From contig OY725502.1 of the NCBI GenBank assembly GCA_963281255.1, positions 3,658,001 to 3,722,000 of the forward strand: 64,000 nucleotides of DNA. Reading direction: 5' to 3'. The first letter of the stretch is position 1; every line of letters begins with the position of its first letter. Of the stretch, positions 10,801-25,200 are shown in pieces. Below the pieces are notes generated by a model. That model saw only the letters and a program-made list of their open reading frames with translations. It was not told the DNA's origin and did not search any database. The stretch is from Aphrocallistes beatrix. Taxonomy: Eukaryota > Porifera > Hexactinellida > Sceptrulophora > Aphrocallistidae. The translations under genes and the position numbers were made by a program.

Positions 10801-13800
10801 TTTTAATATAAAACCAAACCAGTGAAGACCGTGGAGAATCACTACTATATTATAGTTCAAGGAGGTGGAGCTTCAGATACGAGTGAAATACAAGTGAAAA
10901 ATGAAGTAGTAGGTATGTAGTACATGTAATAATTATTTGATTAATAGGTTAGATTGTTCATATTCCTAATGACGATTTCCGGATCTAATTAATTTTCAAG
11001 ACCAATCTTAGTTAAATTCTCAACATATAAATGTATATGCATCCTATACTCCGTCGGTAGAAAACTAGAAATCAGGTAGTTAGAACATAGACTTACAAAT
11101 GTTCTCCTAGATGCTATTAACTTAGTCTAGAAATTGATCAGATTAGGATTGGTCATGATTTTTTTCTTTTAATTTTTAATAGTACGTGAATATTGCATAT
11201 CGATTTACCAAACGTCCATCTTTACCAAAGTTTAACCAATCCGATTATTTTTATCTCGTTGTCAAATGTGGAGATAACATTAAATTTTCCCGGGTTCACA
11301 GTTATTATCCTGCTGTAGATCATGGAGAAATCGCTGTTCTTAAACAACCCATCAATCGGGGGTTTACCTATTATCTTGTAATTAACCGTGAAAACAATTA
11401 TGTTGCTGTAAAAGAACTTGAGAAATTGAAAACTGCTCCGAATGAACAGATTACTACTACCATTAGTATCCATTACACTATGGAGCAATTGCTGAAAGAA
11501 ATTTCTGAACAAAAAGATGCGCGAGTATTAAAAGCTGCACTAAGAACTCCATGGCTAAAAACCTTTGTAAACTTTCCTACACAATTACTCCTACACATGA
11601 TAACATTAAGTAACACATCAGCACTAGAATGTCTCCTCAATTCCCATTCTAATGAAATAGACTGGAAATATACTGATCGTGACTATTTCTCTTTATTCCA
11701 TCTAATGCTTTCAAATGCAAAACTTGAAAGCCTGACTAAAAAATTATTTCAAGAAAAAACTAGCGAAATAAAACCTTTTATTAATAAAGCTACCAAATCT
11801 AATCAAACACTCCTGTCAATGGCTTGTAAAAGACAGCTACAACCAGTTATAGAGGTATTGGTTGATAATGGTGCGTCTATACTAATTCAAGATCACGACA
11901 TTTGGAAATTACCAGCTATCAGTATTCATTTAAGTGTTGTTGATTTTAATGGGAACACTAATGCTATTATATATGTGGAACTTACAAAAGGGATGGTTAT
12001 TTATTCGTTAATCACAAATCCAGAAAAAGCTTATATACTAGAAATGAAAAACCTAACATCTTTTAATAAACTTTCATCAGAGATTAAAAAAATGATTTTA
12101 CCACAAATATTGAAACTTCCTTCTCTTCAACTAATTACATTGGCTTTAGGCAATCAGTATCAGTCTCGAAGTGAATTCGATAATTCAGTATTATTAATGG
12201 CAGTTGAGCATGCTCATCCAGTTGTTCTACGTGAACTTCTCAAAATCCCTCGACAACTATCTCAAACTCAACAGGAAAATACAACTCAAAATAATATATT
12301 ACACAAAGCTATTCTAGTGAACAATCTTGATAATCTAGAGATATTGATGGAAGAAGCTGAATCATCTGCTATATATAAAAACCTAAGTGCATCAAACAGT
12401 GCGAAACAAACACCAATTGATTTAGCAATTGAAGAACAGCATTACGGAGCGATTACGAAATTTTTCAATAAAAAGGATTTGATGGACAAACTATGGCTAG
12501 ATCAAGTAGACAAGGCAATTTCAAGCTGTAACATTGATATTTTAAAAGTGTTGATGAACTATTTTAGTGAGGAATATAGAGGAAAATTCATGTACGAAAA
12601 AACAAATGATCAAGGTTTGTCAATTCTTCACATCGCAGTTAAGAAATTTGACAGTGAAGAAGCATTTGATATTATATTAAGTAAATACAAAAGTCAAAGT
12701 GCGTTGAAAAATGCAAACCTAATTGATTGTAAAATTACTTCACAAGTACCTAATTTCAAGGGACAAACACCTCTCCTGTTAAGTCTCATTAATAAACAAT
12801 ACTTAGCAACAGAGAAGTTATTAAAGGCAGGAGCAGCCAACCTTAATGAAGGAGAACAATGCTACTTTCATTATTTGATTCAATTCTGTCAGGAGAAAGA
12901 AGAACTTAAAAAGGTTGAAAAACTTCTAGATATCGATCTTAATCCTAATCAATTTTCGCAATGTACCAAACCTTCTAAAGTTAAAATTTGGGAAGTCACA
13001 GATAATCATTCGAATACTCTCCTACATTACAGTGTTAAATGTCATAATTCTATTGTAATAGATTTACTGGGTGAGATCACTCCTTTTACAGATTTATTGA
13101 CGCTAGACTCTGAAGGCAATTCCATGCTGCACACTGCTGCAACACTTCCCCACCATCCTATAGTAATAGATTATATAATTGAAATTCTAAAAAAGCATCA
13201 TAATCATGAAAATAATCCCAAATTGCTTGACTTACAGAATAAGAATGGTTGCACTGCTTTAATGTTAGCTGTTCATTCAAATCATTTAAAGTTTGTTGAT
13301 TCTCTGATTAAGGAGGGAGCTTCCATCCTTCCTGTTAACCATGAAGGAGATTCCATTCTACACATTGCTGCAAAACTAGGAATGGGAGATATTTTCAAAA
13401 TTATTCTGGATTTTATAAATGAGTGCAAGATAGACAAAACTAATCACTTGAAAATTTTGCATCAACCAAATTCAGATGATTATTCACCGATCCAATGTGC
13501 AGTAATTTATGGTCAAATCGAAATTGTTACATTATTTGGTGAGAAACATGGCCTAACTTATATTGATCACAAGACAGGATATTCTTTGCTACACATAGCT
13601 GTTTCTATAAAATCGACAGATTTCCAAATTCAAAGCGACTTAATTGCTGTATTACTCACTGACAAGAATATTTTGAAGATCACAGACAAGTATGGTAGAA
13701 CTCCACTATTGCTATCCACCATAATGCAGAAAGTGAATGTAATTAGTATTCTCCTAAAATACAAACCTGATTTGTTAGCACTAGATTCTCAAGGATTATC

Positions 13801-16800
13801 TTTGCTACATAATGCTGTTAGTTCATATGACAAGAATACGTTTACCATGATACTTAAAGCTATTAACTCTGACAAAAACTCGAAGCAAATCCTAAACTTT
13901 AAAGAAACGAAACAGAAAAGGACAGTTCTCCATTATTCAATTGAAAAAAATAACAAAGAAGCAACTGGAGAGATACTGAAATTGGGTTTACCATTGGAAT
14001 CTGAGGATATAGAAGGGAACACTTATCTTCACGCAGCCTCAAAATCTCCTGGCACAGTGGACATTCTGAAACTCATCCTCGAACATGCCAGAAAATCTTC
14101 AACTAACTTATCTGAACTATTAGTAAAACCTAATAAAAAATATTTCACTCCGCTACATTATGCAATTTTTTACAAGAATTATGAAGCTTGTAAAACATTG
14201 GTTAACGAAAAAGCTAATCTAGTTTCCCAAACTGTTGATGAACCAGCATTTCATGAAACAATTGGAGGGCTACCTCTAATCATATGCGAATACCAGCAAT
14301 CTTATAATGTAGGATATCATTTTCCTGACGAAAGCAATTTAAATTATATCGCCATTCTATCACCTTTAAATAGTTTGCAGACAACAAAACTCATCTTAGA
14401 TAGAACAATCAAAGTTACCAAAGATTTGAATGATCATATAGTTAAGGAAATCGTAAGTTGCCAGTTAGCTCAACCTCTTCAAACACTATTTGAACAAATA
14501 AATTTTTCAAAATATTTGCCTCAACGTAAGAATTCATCACTATTCATTCCAGCAGCTCAATTTGGATCTCTTCCAGTGATTCAATTCCTGATCAAAAAGT
14601 ATTTTTCTTCGCAAGAACTTATGGATCTCAATCATGGTAACATACTCTATGAAGCTATCCGTAATCCTAACATAGAGATAGTAAAAGAGCTCTGCGATAC
14701 AGTTGTAGAAAAACTTCACTTGGAAAGAATTGACAAAATCCTTAGTAGAAAACAAGGATGCAATTTTTGTGCATTAGAATTGTGTGTCAAATTACAGAGA
14801 CTAGAAACCTTTCAATATTTCCTGCAGCCAGAATTCTGCTTATCTTTAGAAATGAATAATCCTAGAGGAACTACACTGTTCCATTATATTCTAGAAAATG
14901 TAAGAGTGAGTAAGATTCGGAAACAATTCCTCGATATATTAGCGACTGCTATTCAAGGTCGGGAGAACAAGAAACCTAAATCAACATACATCAACAACAC
15001 TCCTCTTGTGGATTGTCAAATACAAGATTCAGGAGAAACGCCATTACATTTATGTGCATCCAAATATCCAGATTGTATCGGTGCAATATTACAGCTCAAT
15101 CCTTCTCCGATTAAGGAAGATTCTTCTGGTAACACTGCTCTACACTTGTCGGTAAAATCTGATAATTTCAACTGCACTAAAGAGATTGTTAATGCATACA
15201 AAAACAGTGGAATAACTGAGATTATCAACAAAACAAACAAGAAGAAGCAAACACCACTTCACATCGCTGTAGAAATTGCCAATCTAGAAATTGTAGAACT
15301 ACTTCTTCGCAATAATTCAAAACTTTATGCAGTTGATGATGAGAATAGGACAGTTCTACATTATGCTGTTCTAATCAGTGACTTCTCAAGATCGGAGAAA
15401 ATGGTCAAATATATACTCGGGCATGAATCAAATAATCCTGAACCGAATCAAAGTCTATCTACCTATCAGGATCGCAAAGGATATACACCACTCCATTCGG
15501 CAATTGCGTGTTCAAATTTAAAAGCTCTAATTGTTCTACTACAGTCTGATCCCGATTTTAACAAAAGAGATTTGGATGGTAATACTATTCTCCATCTAGC
15601 ACTAATGCATTATAATAAGTCAGTAACAATACTCCATAACATCCTAGAAACATTCCAAAAAGAATCTATATCATTAAGTGCTTCTAATGAAAATGAACTA
15701 ATCAACTTAAAAAATAATCAAGGCAAAACCGCGATTATTTTAGCTGTTGAAACGGAGAATGTTGAAGCTCTTAACGAAATACTCAAATATTTCCCGCTTC
15801 TACATTTGATAGATAATGATGGAAATTCTTGTTTGCATAAATCAGTTGAAATTGCTAAGGATTTGACATGTTTAGACAAATTATTAGTAATTATAAAGGA
15901 AAGATATCCAGACGAAATGAAATCATATCTGAGCACAACAAATAACAATGGTCTATCGCCGTTACATCACGCAATAATGAATCAAAATCATAGAGCTGCT
16001 GAGAAACTCTGCGAATATGGAGCTAACATAGCTATTCAGCTTCCAAATGGAAAGTTAACACTTTGTAATGGAAAAATGCTCCAGTTTAATATAGGAATTG
16101 GACCACCTTCTTCAAACTGGAAATGGATTAAAAACTTTGTCTGGAGCGATGCGAAGGATTATTTTGTATGCTATAAAATACTAACCAATAACAATACTAC
16201 TTACTATATAGCTTCTCTACTGCCAGATCTCAAGCTTACGTCCATTACCACAACTAATCTTAGGATTATACCGACAGAAACAGAGAGAGCCTTAGAAATG
16301 ATCTGCTCATGTCATTGTATTGAACCACTAATCTATGCCATTGATAAGAAATGGATAGACTTCTCGAGAGACGAGAAAAATAAACAATGGAAAGTGTTAT
16401 GTGGAAAGAAAAGTGAAGAAGTTTCAACCTATCTATATACAAAATATCCCACTCAAATGAAATCTTCAAAAATGTTCAAGGCACTCGAAATCGCTGCCCA
16501 AACACAAAATAAAGAAGATGTGTTATTATTCTTACAAAATCATTCGAATCTTGGGATTCTAGAGTTGAACAAAACTACAGACGCCCAAAAAAAGACTGAT
16601 GAAAATAATTTAGCTCAAATAGTCAAGAACTCGCTTAAATACAGTACTGATAATGACAATACTGATATCCTCAATATCCTTCTTCAGCACGGTGCATACT
16701 TTAATAGTTTGTATGAAAATGATGACACTCTACTTCATATGATAATTCGGAAAAAGAGACCAGTGAGTTTTCTAGTTAGTATTTTAGAGAAAAATAGAGA

Positions 16801-19800
16801 ACTACAATTAAATAATTCAGAACAGCTAATTGAAGGAATTTCAATGATTAACCATCGAAATGACAAAGGTGAAACACCATTGCAAATCTGTATTGAAATC
16901 GGAGATGTTGAATTACTGAAGAAACTTTTAGAGTACCACCCTGATTTGACATTGTTCGATGCGTCGGGTAACAACATCCTTCATTGCGTAGCAAAGTTAG
17001 GTTCCGAGTCAATCGGCAAAATAATATTTGATCATTTAAAGTCCCCTTTCCCAAATAGCTTTCCTAAGACCTTTTTTGAAAAGAACAAATATGGGTGTAC
17101 TCCATTACATTTAGCTGCAGAATTTGGCAATGTTAGCATTTGCAGTGAACTACTAGATAAAGGTGCAGATCTATATGCTACTGATACTCTTGAACAGACT
17201 ACTCTACATTATTCCGTCAAAAATGTGAACGAAGACAATCGTTTGGCTATTCTAAGCTTCATTTTGAACCAGCAAAATAACGAGATAAAAGCAGATTTTG
17301 TCAAGTGTCAAGACACTAAGGGCGTCTCTGCCCTACAAATTGCAGTGAAGTTCCAATATGAAAATGAAGTAGATTTACTTTTACAAGCCAATCCTGCTAC
17401 AATGTATCTCGAGGAAAAGGATACTCGTAGCAATTCCTTACATCTAGCAGTCTCTACAAAAAATGTTTATATACTCGAGAAAATTCTCAGTTGTTTAAAC
17501 GAAGAAGCAAATGCTTCAAATGATCCATCATCGTTTGAATACAGCATTGTTTGTAAGCGAAATATCGATGGTAAAACACCTGTTCATTTGAGTATTGAGA
17601 GTAAGAACTTATCCGCACTCGAAAAGTTACTCTCATTATCCAAACCTTGCTTAGAAATCTCGGACAATGATCAAGATACACTGCTTCATTATGCAGTGAA
17701 AGTATCTAGAGATAGTTGTGAGTACTTAAATGCAGTTCTTAAGGCATTTAAATCGTGTTATTCTGAAAATATACAAACTCGATTATATCCTTGTAACTTA
17801 GATGGATTCCCTCCACTTCAATATGCGATCGAATTCAACAGATATCAAGCTGCTACTGTTTTGATTGAAAATTCAGTTCAATTACCTTATCTTAATGGCG
17901 AGGGCATTTGTTTGCTTAGTAACCCAAAGAATAATATTCCATTACGAATTTATTATGAAAAACAGCAATCGCCTAACAACCTTAAATACTGGATAGGTTA
18001 CCAGATCAAGTTCAATGTATCTTCGAACTGGATTGTTGTTTGTCTCCCTGATCTATCTAAAACAACATATTTCGATATATCTAAACCAATACAAGAAGTT
18101 TCTAAGTTAGATATAAAACTCCTATTAGCTATCTTACAGTGTCACTCAACTGATCCTTTCAAGTCAGCGGTGAATTCAAAACTTATAACACAACATCAAC
18201 GCCTTGATGGATCCTCACTTCTCAAATACGTTGGACAATATTCTACTAGAGAAGTCATTGCATACTTTATTGATTGGTACAAGTGTGTTATTTTTGAAAG
18301 TACTAAAGAACACTCCTCACTAATAGAATATACAGTTGCTAATTCAGATCAATTAGTTCTGCGATTCCTTTTAGAAAAGCTTCTTCCCATTGTCGATCAA
18401 TCCCTTTCACCTCTTCAACCAAATGCTACAAAAGAAGTTAACGAACAATACAAAATAGCTCTCTGCTTGAAGAGTGCACTCAGATTAAGCTTAAACAACG
18501 ACAACGTAGAAGCTCTGGAGTTGTTACTCGAGTTCAATGCTAAACATGATCATACTTATGATGGACTAAACACACTTTTACATCTGATGGTTATTCAGCG
18601 TAAACCATGTGAATTTATAAAATCTTTACTGACTCGAAATAGAAAAGTTGAGAAACTCCCTGCAGATCCTGGAACAATTCGTTTTATCGATGCACATAAT
18701 GCACAGAAAGAGACCTCACTTCACTTAGCATTACAAACCAAGCAAGAAAATACCATCAAAGAAATCTTGAGCTTTGGTCCAGAGATAGTAACTAAAGATT
18801 CTAAAGGAAACACTCCGCTACATTTAGCCATTCTGCTGAATAACTACGACATCATTGAAACTGTGTTAAATTTGAGTAAACATGACCCCGAGATAGTTAA
18901 CGCTGTTAACAAACAGAAATGTACACCTCTTCATCTCTCAGTTGATAATGGAGATTATAGGGTCACTGAACTCTTGCTTACATCAAAAGCAGATATCTAT
19001 TGCAGAGATAACGACGAAAAAACAATTCTCCATCACGCAATCGAGATTGTTGATAGTGAAAGAAGATCTCTAGTGTTTAATGAACTCATTAAATTTGAAG
19101 ACAAAACATTTGGGTCACATAAACTCTGTACAACACAAGATAAACAAGGAAATACTCCATTAAATCTAGCAATAACAAAATCTGATAATGGTATAGTTAC
19201 GAGTTTGCTAGAATACCCGTCTGTTCTTGAGGTTACTAATAAGCAAGGAGAAACACCTCTCCATCTTGCAGTGATAAACAACGATGAAAATACAATGGAA
19301 TCCATACTGGATGCTATTAAGAAAACTGAGAATATCTCGGATAAAAATATCCCGAAAAAGGACAGTATCATAAACTCTCAAGATTCCACAGGGTGTACGC
19401 CTCTGCATCTAAGTATACAGCAAAAGAATACTGATGCTTTGACGAAACTATTAGCTGTGAATCCCTATTTAGATATATTTAATGATGATGGAGACCAGCC
19501 ATTACACCTCGCTGTCTTGTCAAAAGAAAATGACATTTTGACTTGCGTTCTTGATTCCATTCTAAAGCTAGAAAAAGGATGCATTGGTTATTTAGAACAG
19601 CGTTTGACTTGCATGAAACAGAGAAATGGGAAAACTCCATTGCATCTGAGTATCGAGAATAACAATACTCACGCACTCCACTCTCTTCTACAAACCAAAC
19701 CCTGTCTCGATGTATGCGATACCAATGGAGATACTGTAGTACACTGTGCAGCTAAAAACAGCTCTGATAATAGCACATGTCTTGAAATTGTGTTGAAAGA

Positions 19801-21682
19801 ACTAGAAAAACGTTTTAGTGAGGATTATTCATATCACACCTATATGCTTAACTCGCGAAAACTCACACCTTTGCACTACGCTATTAAATTCTCGAAACTC
19901 AACTGCATTAAGATGTTGCTTGAACATCAGGTCAATCTCGCATTTTTGGATCCATGTGGAGATAAAACCTTATTAGATGGAATTGATAGTTTCTCATTGT
20001 CGTTTGTTAAACATAAGGGTGAATACTGGATTGGATACAAATTTACAAAAGCGAGAAAACCAAACTGGATCTTAACGAAATTACCTAATCTTAATCTCAC
20101 AGAAATAGTAGAGCGTGACCTTCCAACTACAAAAAATTCCGACTTCGAACTATTGAAGTTGATAAGTCAGTCCGAATCCACTGAACCATTGGATGCAGCT
20201 CTGAGGAACAAATTACTAAATGTAGACACATCCCTGAACCATGAGCACATGAACCAAGTGATAGCACGACATGGAACGAAGCAGTCGCTACGCTGTCTCC
20301 TCAGCAAAACCAAATCTGGATTATTCCACCGTTCTGATGGGAAACTCTCTATGATTGAATGTGCAGTTTCTAACCCAAACATTGATGCACTCGAGTATCT
20401 TCTACACAGTTTACCCGCATTTCAACAACAACCAGGTGGTATAGGGAGTGAGTCTCCCTCAGAAGAATCTACTCAAATCTGCTCATGTCTCAAGAATTCG
20501 TTACTGTTAAGTATTTCTAACGAGTCTTCAAAAGCACTGATTTCTCTTCTTCGCTTTTACCCCAAAATAGACTGCACTTATACCGATGATAATACTCTGA
20601 TACATCAGATGATAATCGACAATAAATCAAGTCAGTTCATTAAGGAAGTTCTTGAGGTCATACGCGAAATTCAGAGATCAAATTCTGTATACAAGGACAA
20701 ACAGATTATCAATCATTGCAACTTTGAGAAGAAGACTGCATTGCATTGTTGTATTGAAAGGAAACAACTCAGCACTTTGGAAGTTCTTCTACAGTTTAAC
20801 CCAGACGCGTTTGTGGTGGACGAAAATGAAGAAACCTCACTCCATTATGCGGTTAATAGCAACGAATTGGAATTTGTCGAGGCAATATATCGACACGCTC
20901 CATGTGTTGAGTTATTATCTGCTAAGAATAATGTTGCTGACACAGCACTTCACCTTGCTGTAAAGAATGCGAATGATGGAATAGTTGAATTTATTTTAAA
21001 ATGTAATCCTCCCTTCGATTCTCAGAATAGCCATGGATCCACAGTTCTGCATTTAGCTGTTGTTATTGGAAATTCCACCAAAAGAGAACTCATTATGGAA
21101 CAACTAATCAGTCATAATGCTAATAAAATATTGAATGTTACTCGTATTCAAGATTGTGAATTGAAATCTCCACTACATCTCGCCGTTTCAAAGCAATACC
21201 CTGATGCTGTAGACTCTCTACTTTCTGCAGATCCTAGAGCTTTGCATATTCGAGATAACAAAGGACAGACACCTCTCCATCTCACTATCATCCCATCACT
21301 ACCCTGTTCCACTACTACTACTGGTTCTTCAGGTGAAAAAGAGTGGGTGGAACCTGCATTGGATAATACAATATTTGATGGCGTACTCAAAGTAATCGAA
21401 AAACAAGGAAAGCATGATGAAACACAATCTTACAATGGGATACATTTGTTATGCATGCAAGATGAACGCAAAAGAACAGCACTGCATTATGCGATAGAAC
21501 ATCATTACTCATATGCGTTTACAGAACTTCTAAAAACAGGATCTTGTCTCGATATCTCTGATGATATTGGAAACACTTTAGTTCATGAAGGTGTCAGGAA
21601 AAATAGTGATGTTAAATTTCTGAAAGAACTTGTCGCAGAATTGGAAAGAAGATTTCCTGAGAGTTGGAGAGATTTCCTATGA
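7898..21682 (+). CDS. Giant ankyrin-repeat protein (gene C)
   Basis: The main exon is open from 11183 to the TGA at 21680, about 3500 residues of ankyrin repeats. There is no ATG at its left end (the frame opens TAC GTG), so upstream exons are needed. Plausible ones: 7898-7949 (MNDIAQQSPSKG, with an alternative donor at 7931), 8173-8214, 9914-9964 and 10856-10912, all phase 1 with good AG/GT sites. Joining to the main exon is ambiguous. The consensus donor at 10912 fits an acceptor at 11318, giving VVDHGEIAVL; an acceptor at 11182 would need the weaker donor at 10908. Ankyrin blocks are separated by a recurring non-ankyrin module near residues 20, 236, 1020, 1622, 2238 and 2924 of the main exon, with motifs such as YWIGY and LPNL. 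No signal peptide or membrane segment was seen. It ends RRFPESWRDFL in mid-repeat, 590 bases before gene D. Probably a cytosolic scaffold or the N-terminal part of a channel. Confidence 0.75.
8226..8789 (+). repeat. Dispersed repeat with GC-rich tail, copy 1 (intron 2 of gene C)
   Basis: Begins TACTATTAAAACTCGA and ends with a GC-rich tail CGCAGCGCAAGCAAGCGAAG then the palindrome AAGCGCGCTT overlap. The body includes CATCATTACTCATCAAAA and a dinucleotide-rich tract (8248-8297). The same repeat in the same orientation is at 10341-10799. Helitron-like or another non-autonomous element; class uncertain. Confidence 0.7.
8842..9612. mobile_element. Foldback MITE with 215-base arms (intron 2 of gene C)
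   Basis: Left arm from CAGGGTGGGCCATAAGTTCT (8842) to about 9055; right arm from about 9394 to the complement ending CCACCCTG (9612). Arms differ by scattered substitutions. The right flank is TA and the left AA, so a TA-type (Tc1/mariner) insertion is plausible. No protein frame in the 340-base centre. Confidence 0.8.
10341..10799 (+). repeat. Dispersed repeat with GC-rich tail, copy 2 (intron 3 of gene C)
   Basis: Same start (TACTGTTAAAACTCGA), body and GC-rich end as 8226-8789, shorter because a central segment is missing. The short plus-strand open frame across it is not a gene. Confidence 0.7.
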
Positions 21683-22272
21683 ACGTTTCAACCATTGATT
21701 GAAAACATTTTCTCACCTCTCGCGTTAAGGTATTTGTAGATATAGAGAACATATGAATTTTCTCCTCCCCCCTCCTTTTGCTAAATTTATCTTTTTAGAA
21801 CATTGTGAGTTATTTTTATCTTCCTTAGTTTAGAGTCTTTATTTAATAGTCAAAATTGGGTCCAGGTTTTGAATGTGAATTGCGTTTTGCATTCAATCAT
21901 AACTCGTTAACTGTATTTTATGAAATACGTAGTCTTAAAAAGAGATAATTTCATCGGAAACTGTAGCGCCTTTATGTCAAGGTTGTATGTATTCGATTTA
22001 TTTTAACTGCTCATGTAAAAAATATTTTTGACACAGGTGCTGGTGATTTTCAGTATGCTAAAGATATTTACAGTTTCAAAATAATGTAGCCATTTGTATT
22101 TTTATTGGGATTACAATGGAATGGCTGTAACTGGGATAAATACAAATACATAGCACAAATTTTCGAATATTTAAGCACATGATTCTTAATAACTCATTTC
22201 TTCAAATTTCGCTTTGAAACAAATTTAACCCATTATATATACATCTATGTCTAATTAGCTTAAAATAGACGC
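21683..22272. other. Interval between gene C stop and gene D start
   Basis: 590 bases, AT-rich, no open frame joining C to D and no clear AATAAA. Either an intergenic spacer with the 3' end of C and promoter of D, or an intron of a single gene. A GTTGGA donor at 21669 paired with the phase-1 acceptor ending ACTAAAG near 22312 would keep the frame, but the donor is weak. Confidence 0.5.
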
Positions 22273-25200
22273 ATGTCTCAGCAGAAAAGTCCAGCTACAA
22301 CTAAAGTATCCACACAAGATCCTATCACGCTTCCTCCTTTACAGTACGCGATCAAAGAGAAAAATGAAGGAGCTATCGAGTTCCTTCTTATCAATGATGT
22401 GAAATTAGTTACCAAAGATAAAAATGGACTTACAATATACGAAGATGAAAATGAACTCCCACTCCAACTGTTTTATAAAGTGGAATCAACAAGCTCAGAA
22501 AAATCTCTCTACACAGGATTTAAGGGTCCAAATTCGGAATTTATAGGGTCAGAATTGCCTAATTTTCCAAAGACAGTGAAGATTGAAGCACAAAATATTG
22601 TAAAACTTTCAAAAGAATCAGTAGAAGAAAGAGATCTTCAGGGATTAACTAAACTAATCCAGTGCCATTGCATTACACCATTAGCTGTTGCTTTTCGACA
22701 AGAACTAATTGAACACGACATGACTCTATCCAATGGAATGCACATCAGTGAATACATAGCAGAAAAAGGTACAAAAGAAGTAACAATGTACTATGTCCAA
22801 ATAAATCCTGACTATCTATTCAAGAGCAAGGAATATCAGCGTTCAATGATTGAATCTTCAATCACTAATGCCAACCATAAAGTTCTGAAGAAACTAGTCG
22901 AATCACTACAGATTAAGAAGCAGTCTCTACCTATTGAAGGTAATGTACCTACTCAAGATCAACTGATTTCAGATTGTCTCGGGAAATCTCTAAAGCGATG
23001 CATAGAATCAGATGTCCTCCAAGCTCTATACATCCTGTTGAATCACAATTTAGATGATTGTGGACAGGTTCGTTTCAATTACTTGTATGGAGAAGAGCAG
23101 AATACTCTTCTTCATTTCATTAGCTTAAGAGACAGAAAACACACCTTTCTAGAAGCTATTCTGGAAAAAGTTAGTAATATTAATGGCAATCTTACATACA
23201 TTCACGGAAAGCGTTTTATTGATTGGAAGAATAGTGACGGTGATTCTGTTCTTCATCAAATTGTACGATTTGAACAGAGCGATCTACTAATATGCTTACT
23301 GTCATTCAATCCTGATATTTTACTCCTTGATGACGATGAAAACACAGCCTTACATATCGCAGTGGAGAAAAGGAATAAAGATTTAGTGGATACACTAGTC
23401 AGTAACATAGAAGACCCGAAAATACTCGCCGACTTCCTTGAAGCTAAAAACAAACAAGGTTTAAATGCACTTCATTTAGCTATTAGCAAAAGAAGCAGTG
23501 ATATTGCAGAGACTCTCTTAAAAGCTAAAGCAAATTTCTATGCAAAAGATGAGGAGAATGGTTACACAATACTCCATCATGCTAGCAAACTAGACAGTCG
23601 GGAAGCCAGAGAAGAAATGGTACATTTCGTATTGAACTATGAAGAGAATTCTCTGAAAGGTAGAATAGCAGACGTAACAGATCTCAAAGGAAACTATCCA
23701 ATGCACCTCGCAATAAAACTACACTGCAAGGATGTAGTCTCGATTCTTCTGGAGAATTATCCTGACAAACAACTCTACGTAAGAAATCCAGAAGGATACA
23801 CTCCACTTCATTATGCAACGCTTTTTGACGCAGAAGAGACAATTGACATAATAAATCTACTGTTTAACACGGAAGAGAGATGCGAACATCGAAATAAGAA
23901 AATATTGAATCAGCGTTGTAAAAAAGGTAGAACTCCTCTACACCTCGCTATCTCGAAAGGAAGCCAATTCCAAATAGACGCACATAATGAAGCAGTTGCA
24001 ATCGAGATATTGGATCTCATATTCAAGCGTGGAGATAAGGTAGATCCTGAACATGACTATCTCCTGTGTAGAGACAATGAGCTATGCTCGATTCTGCATC
24101 ACGCAGTCATGACTAACAACAGCAAAATCTTTGGATGTGTAATGAGTCAACTATTCAAAGAACCACTGAGAAACCATCTTTTGAATCGCGTCGGACAGCT
24201 GTTGTTAAATTTACAAGATAAAGCTGGAAGAACAGCCCTCATAATGGCTATCGAACAGGAAAATTCCCAGATATTCAGGAAATTATTAAACTATAATCCG
24301 TCACTCCACTGTCGAGATGATGTGAATCAATGGACAGTTCTACATCATGCAATTGACAAATACTCAAGAAATACAACATTTTTCCGAGATATTTTCAAAT
24401 GTTTAGAAAATATGAAAGAATTCCTATTAGCATTAATCAACACACTGGACAAGAATTACCAGACTACATTACATCTAGCTATAAGAAATGAAAATGAACA
24501 ATTGGTTGAAAAGTTAATTGCTGAAGGTGCGAAAATAGCTGTAGAGAAAGAATTTGGTTCAGATGTGTGTACTGTTGGACTTTCTGGGGACGATGTTTTA
24601 AATGCAAAGTTTGGATGGAAAGAGAGTAAAGATGCTCACATTAAAGCTTACGTCATCATTTACGAAGTTGGCAGTAAATACTTAGTTTCTACGCTCCCCA
24701 ACTTTGAAGAAACTGAGTTAATGGATGACGAAAACTATCAAAGAGATATTCTTCTATGTGGCCCCGATTCAGGAGACAAAGAGAAAATGGTTATAAACAT
24801 TGTCGCTACAAAATGTCCTGAACTTATCGAGAAGATTTTAAAGGAGAAAACCATTACAAAGGAACATGCACCTGAAACAAATCTGATCTATGTTGCAGCA
24901 CAAAATGGATCAAAAGCTGTCATGAGATATGTATGTGAAGATTTGGAGCCCCATTTTGACTATGAATCACAGGATGCCAATAATGGAAATACTTTGATAC
25001 ACTATGCCGCAAAAAACACCATTGCAAATATTAAAACTCTGAAATACCTGCTGAGGAAAACAGAAGAATTCGAGAAGGGCAAAAAGGAGAAATTAGCGAG
25101 AAAAATAATCAATTTTACGAATAACAAAGGTCAAAGTGCTCTGCAAATAACCATAACTTCGATGAGATTCGAATTTTTCATTGCTTTAATCAATCGTGGT

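Noticed and set aside
11186-21682. Latrotoxin-like toxin
   Set aside because: Long ankyrin arrays recall latrotoxins, but there is no signal peptide or latrotoxin N-terminal domain, and the neighbouring copy carries an ion channel.
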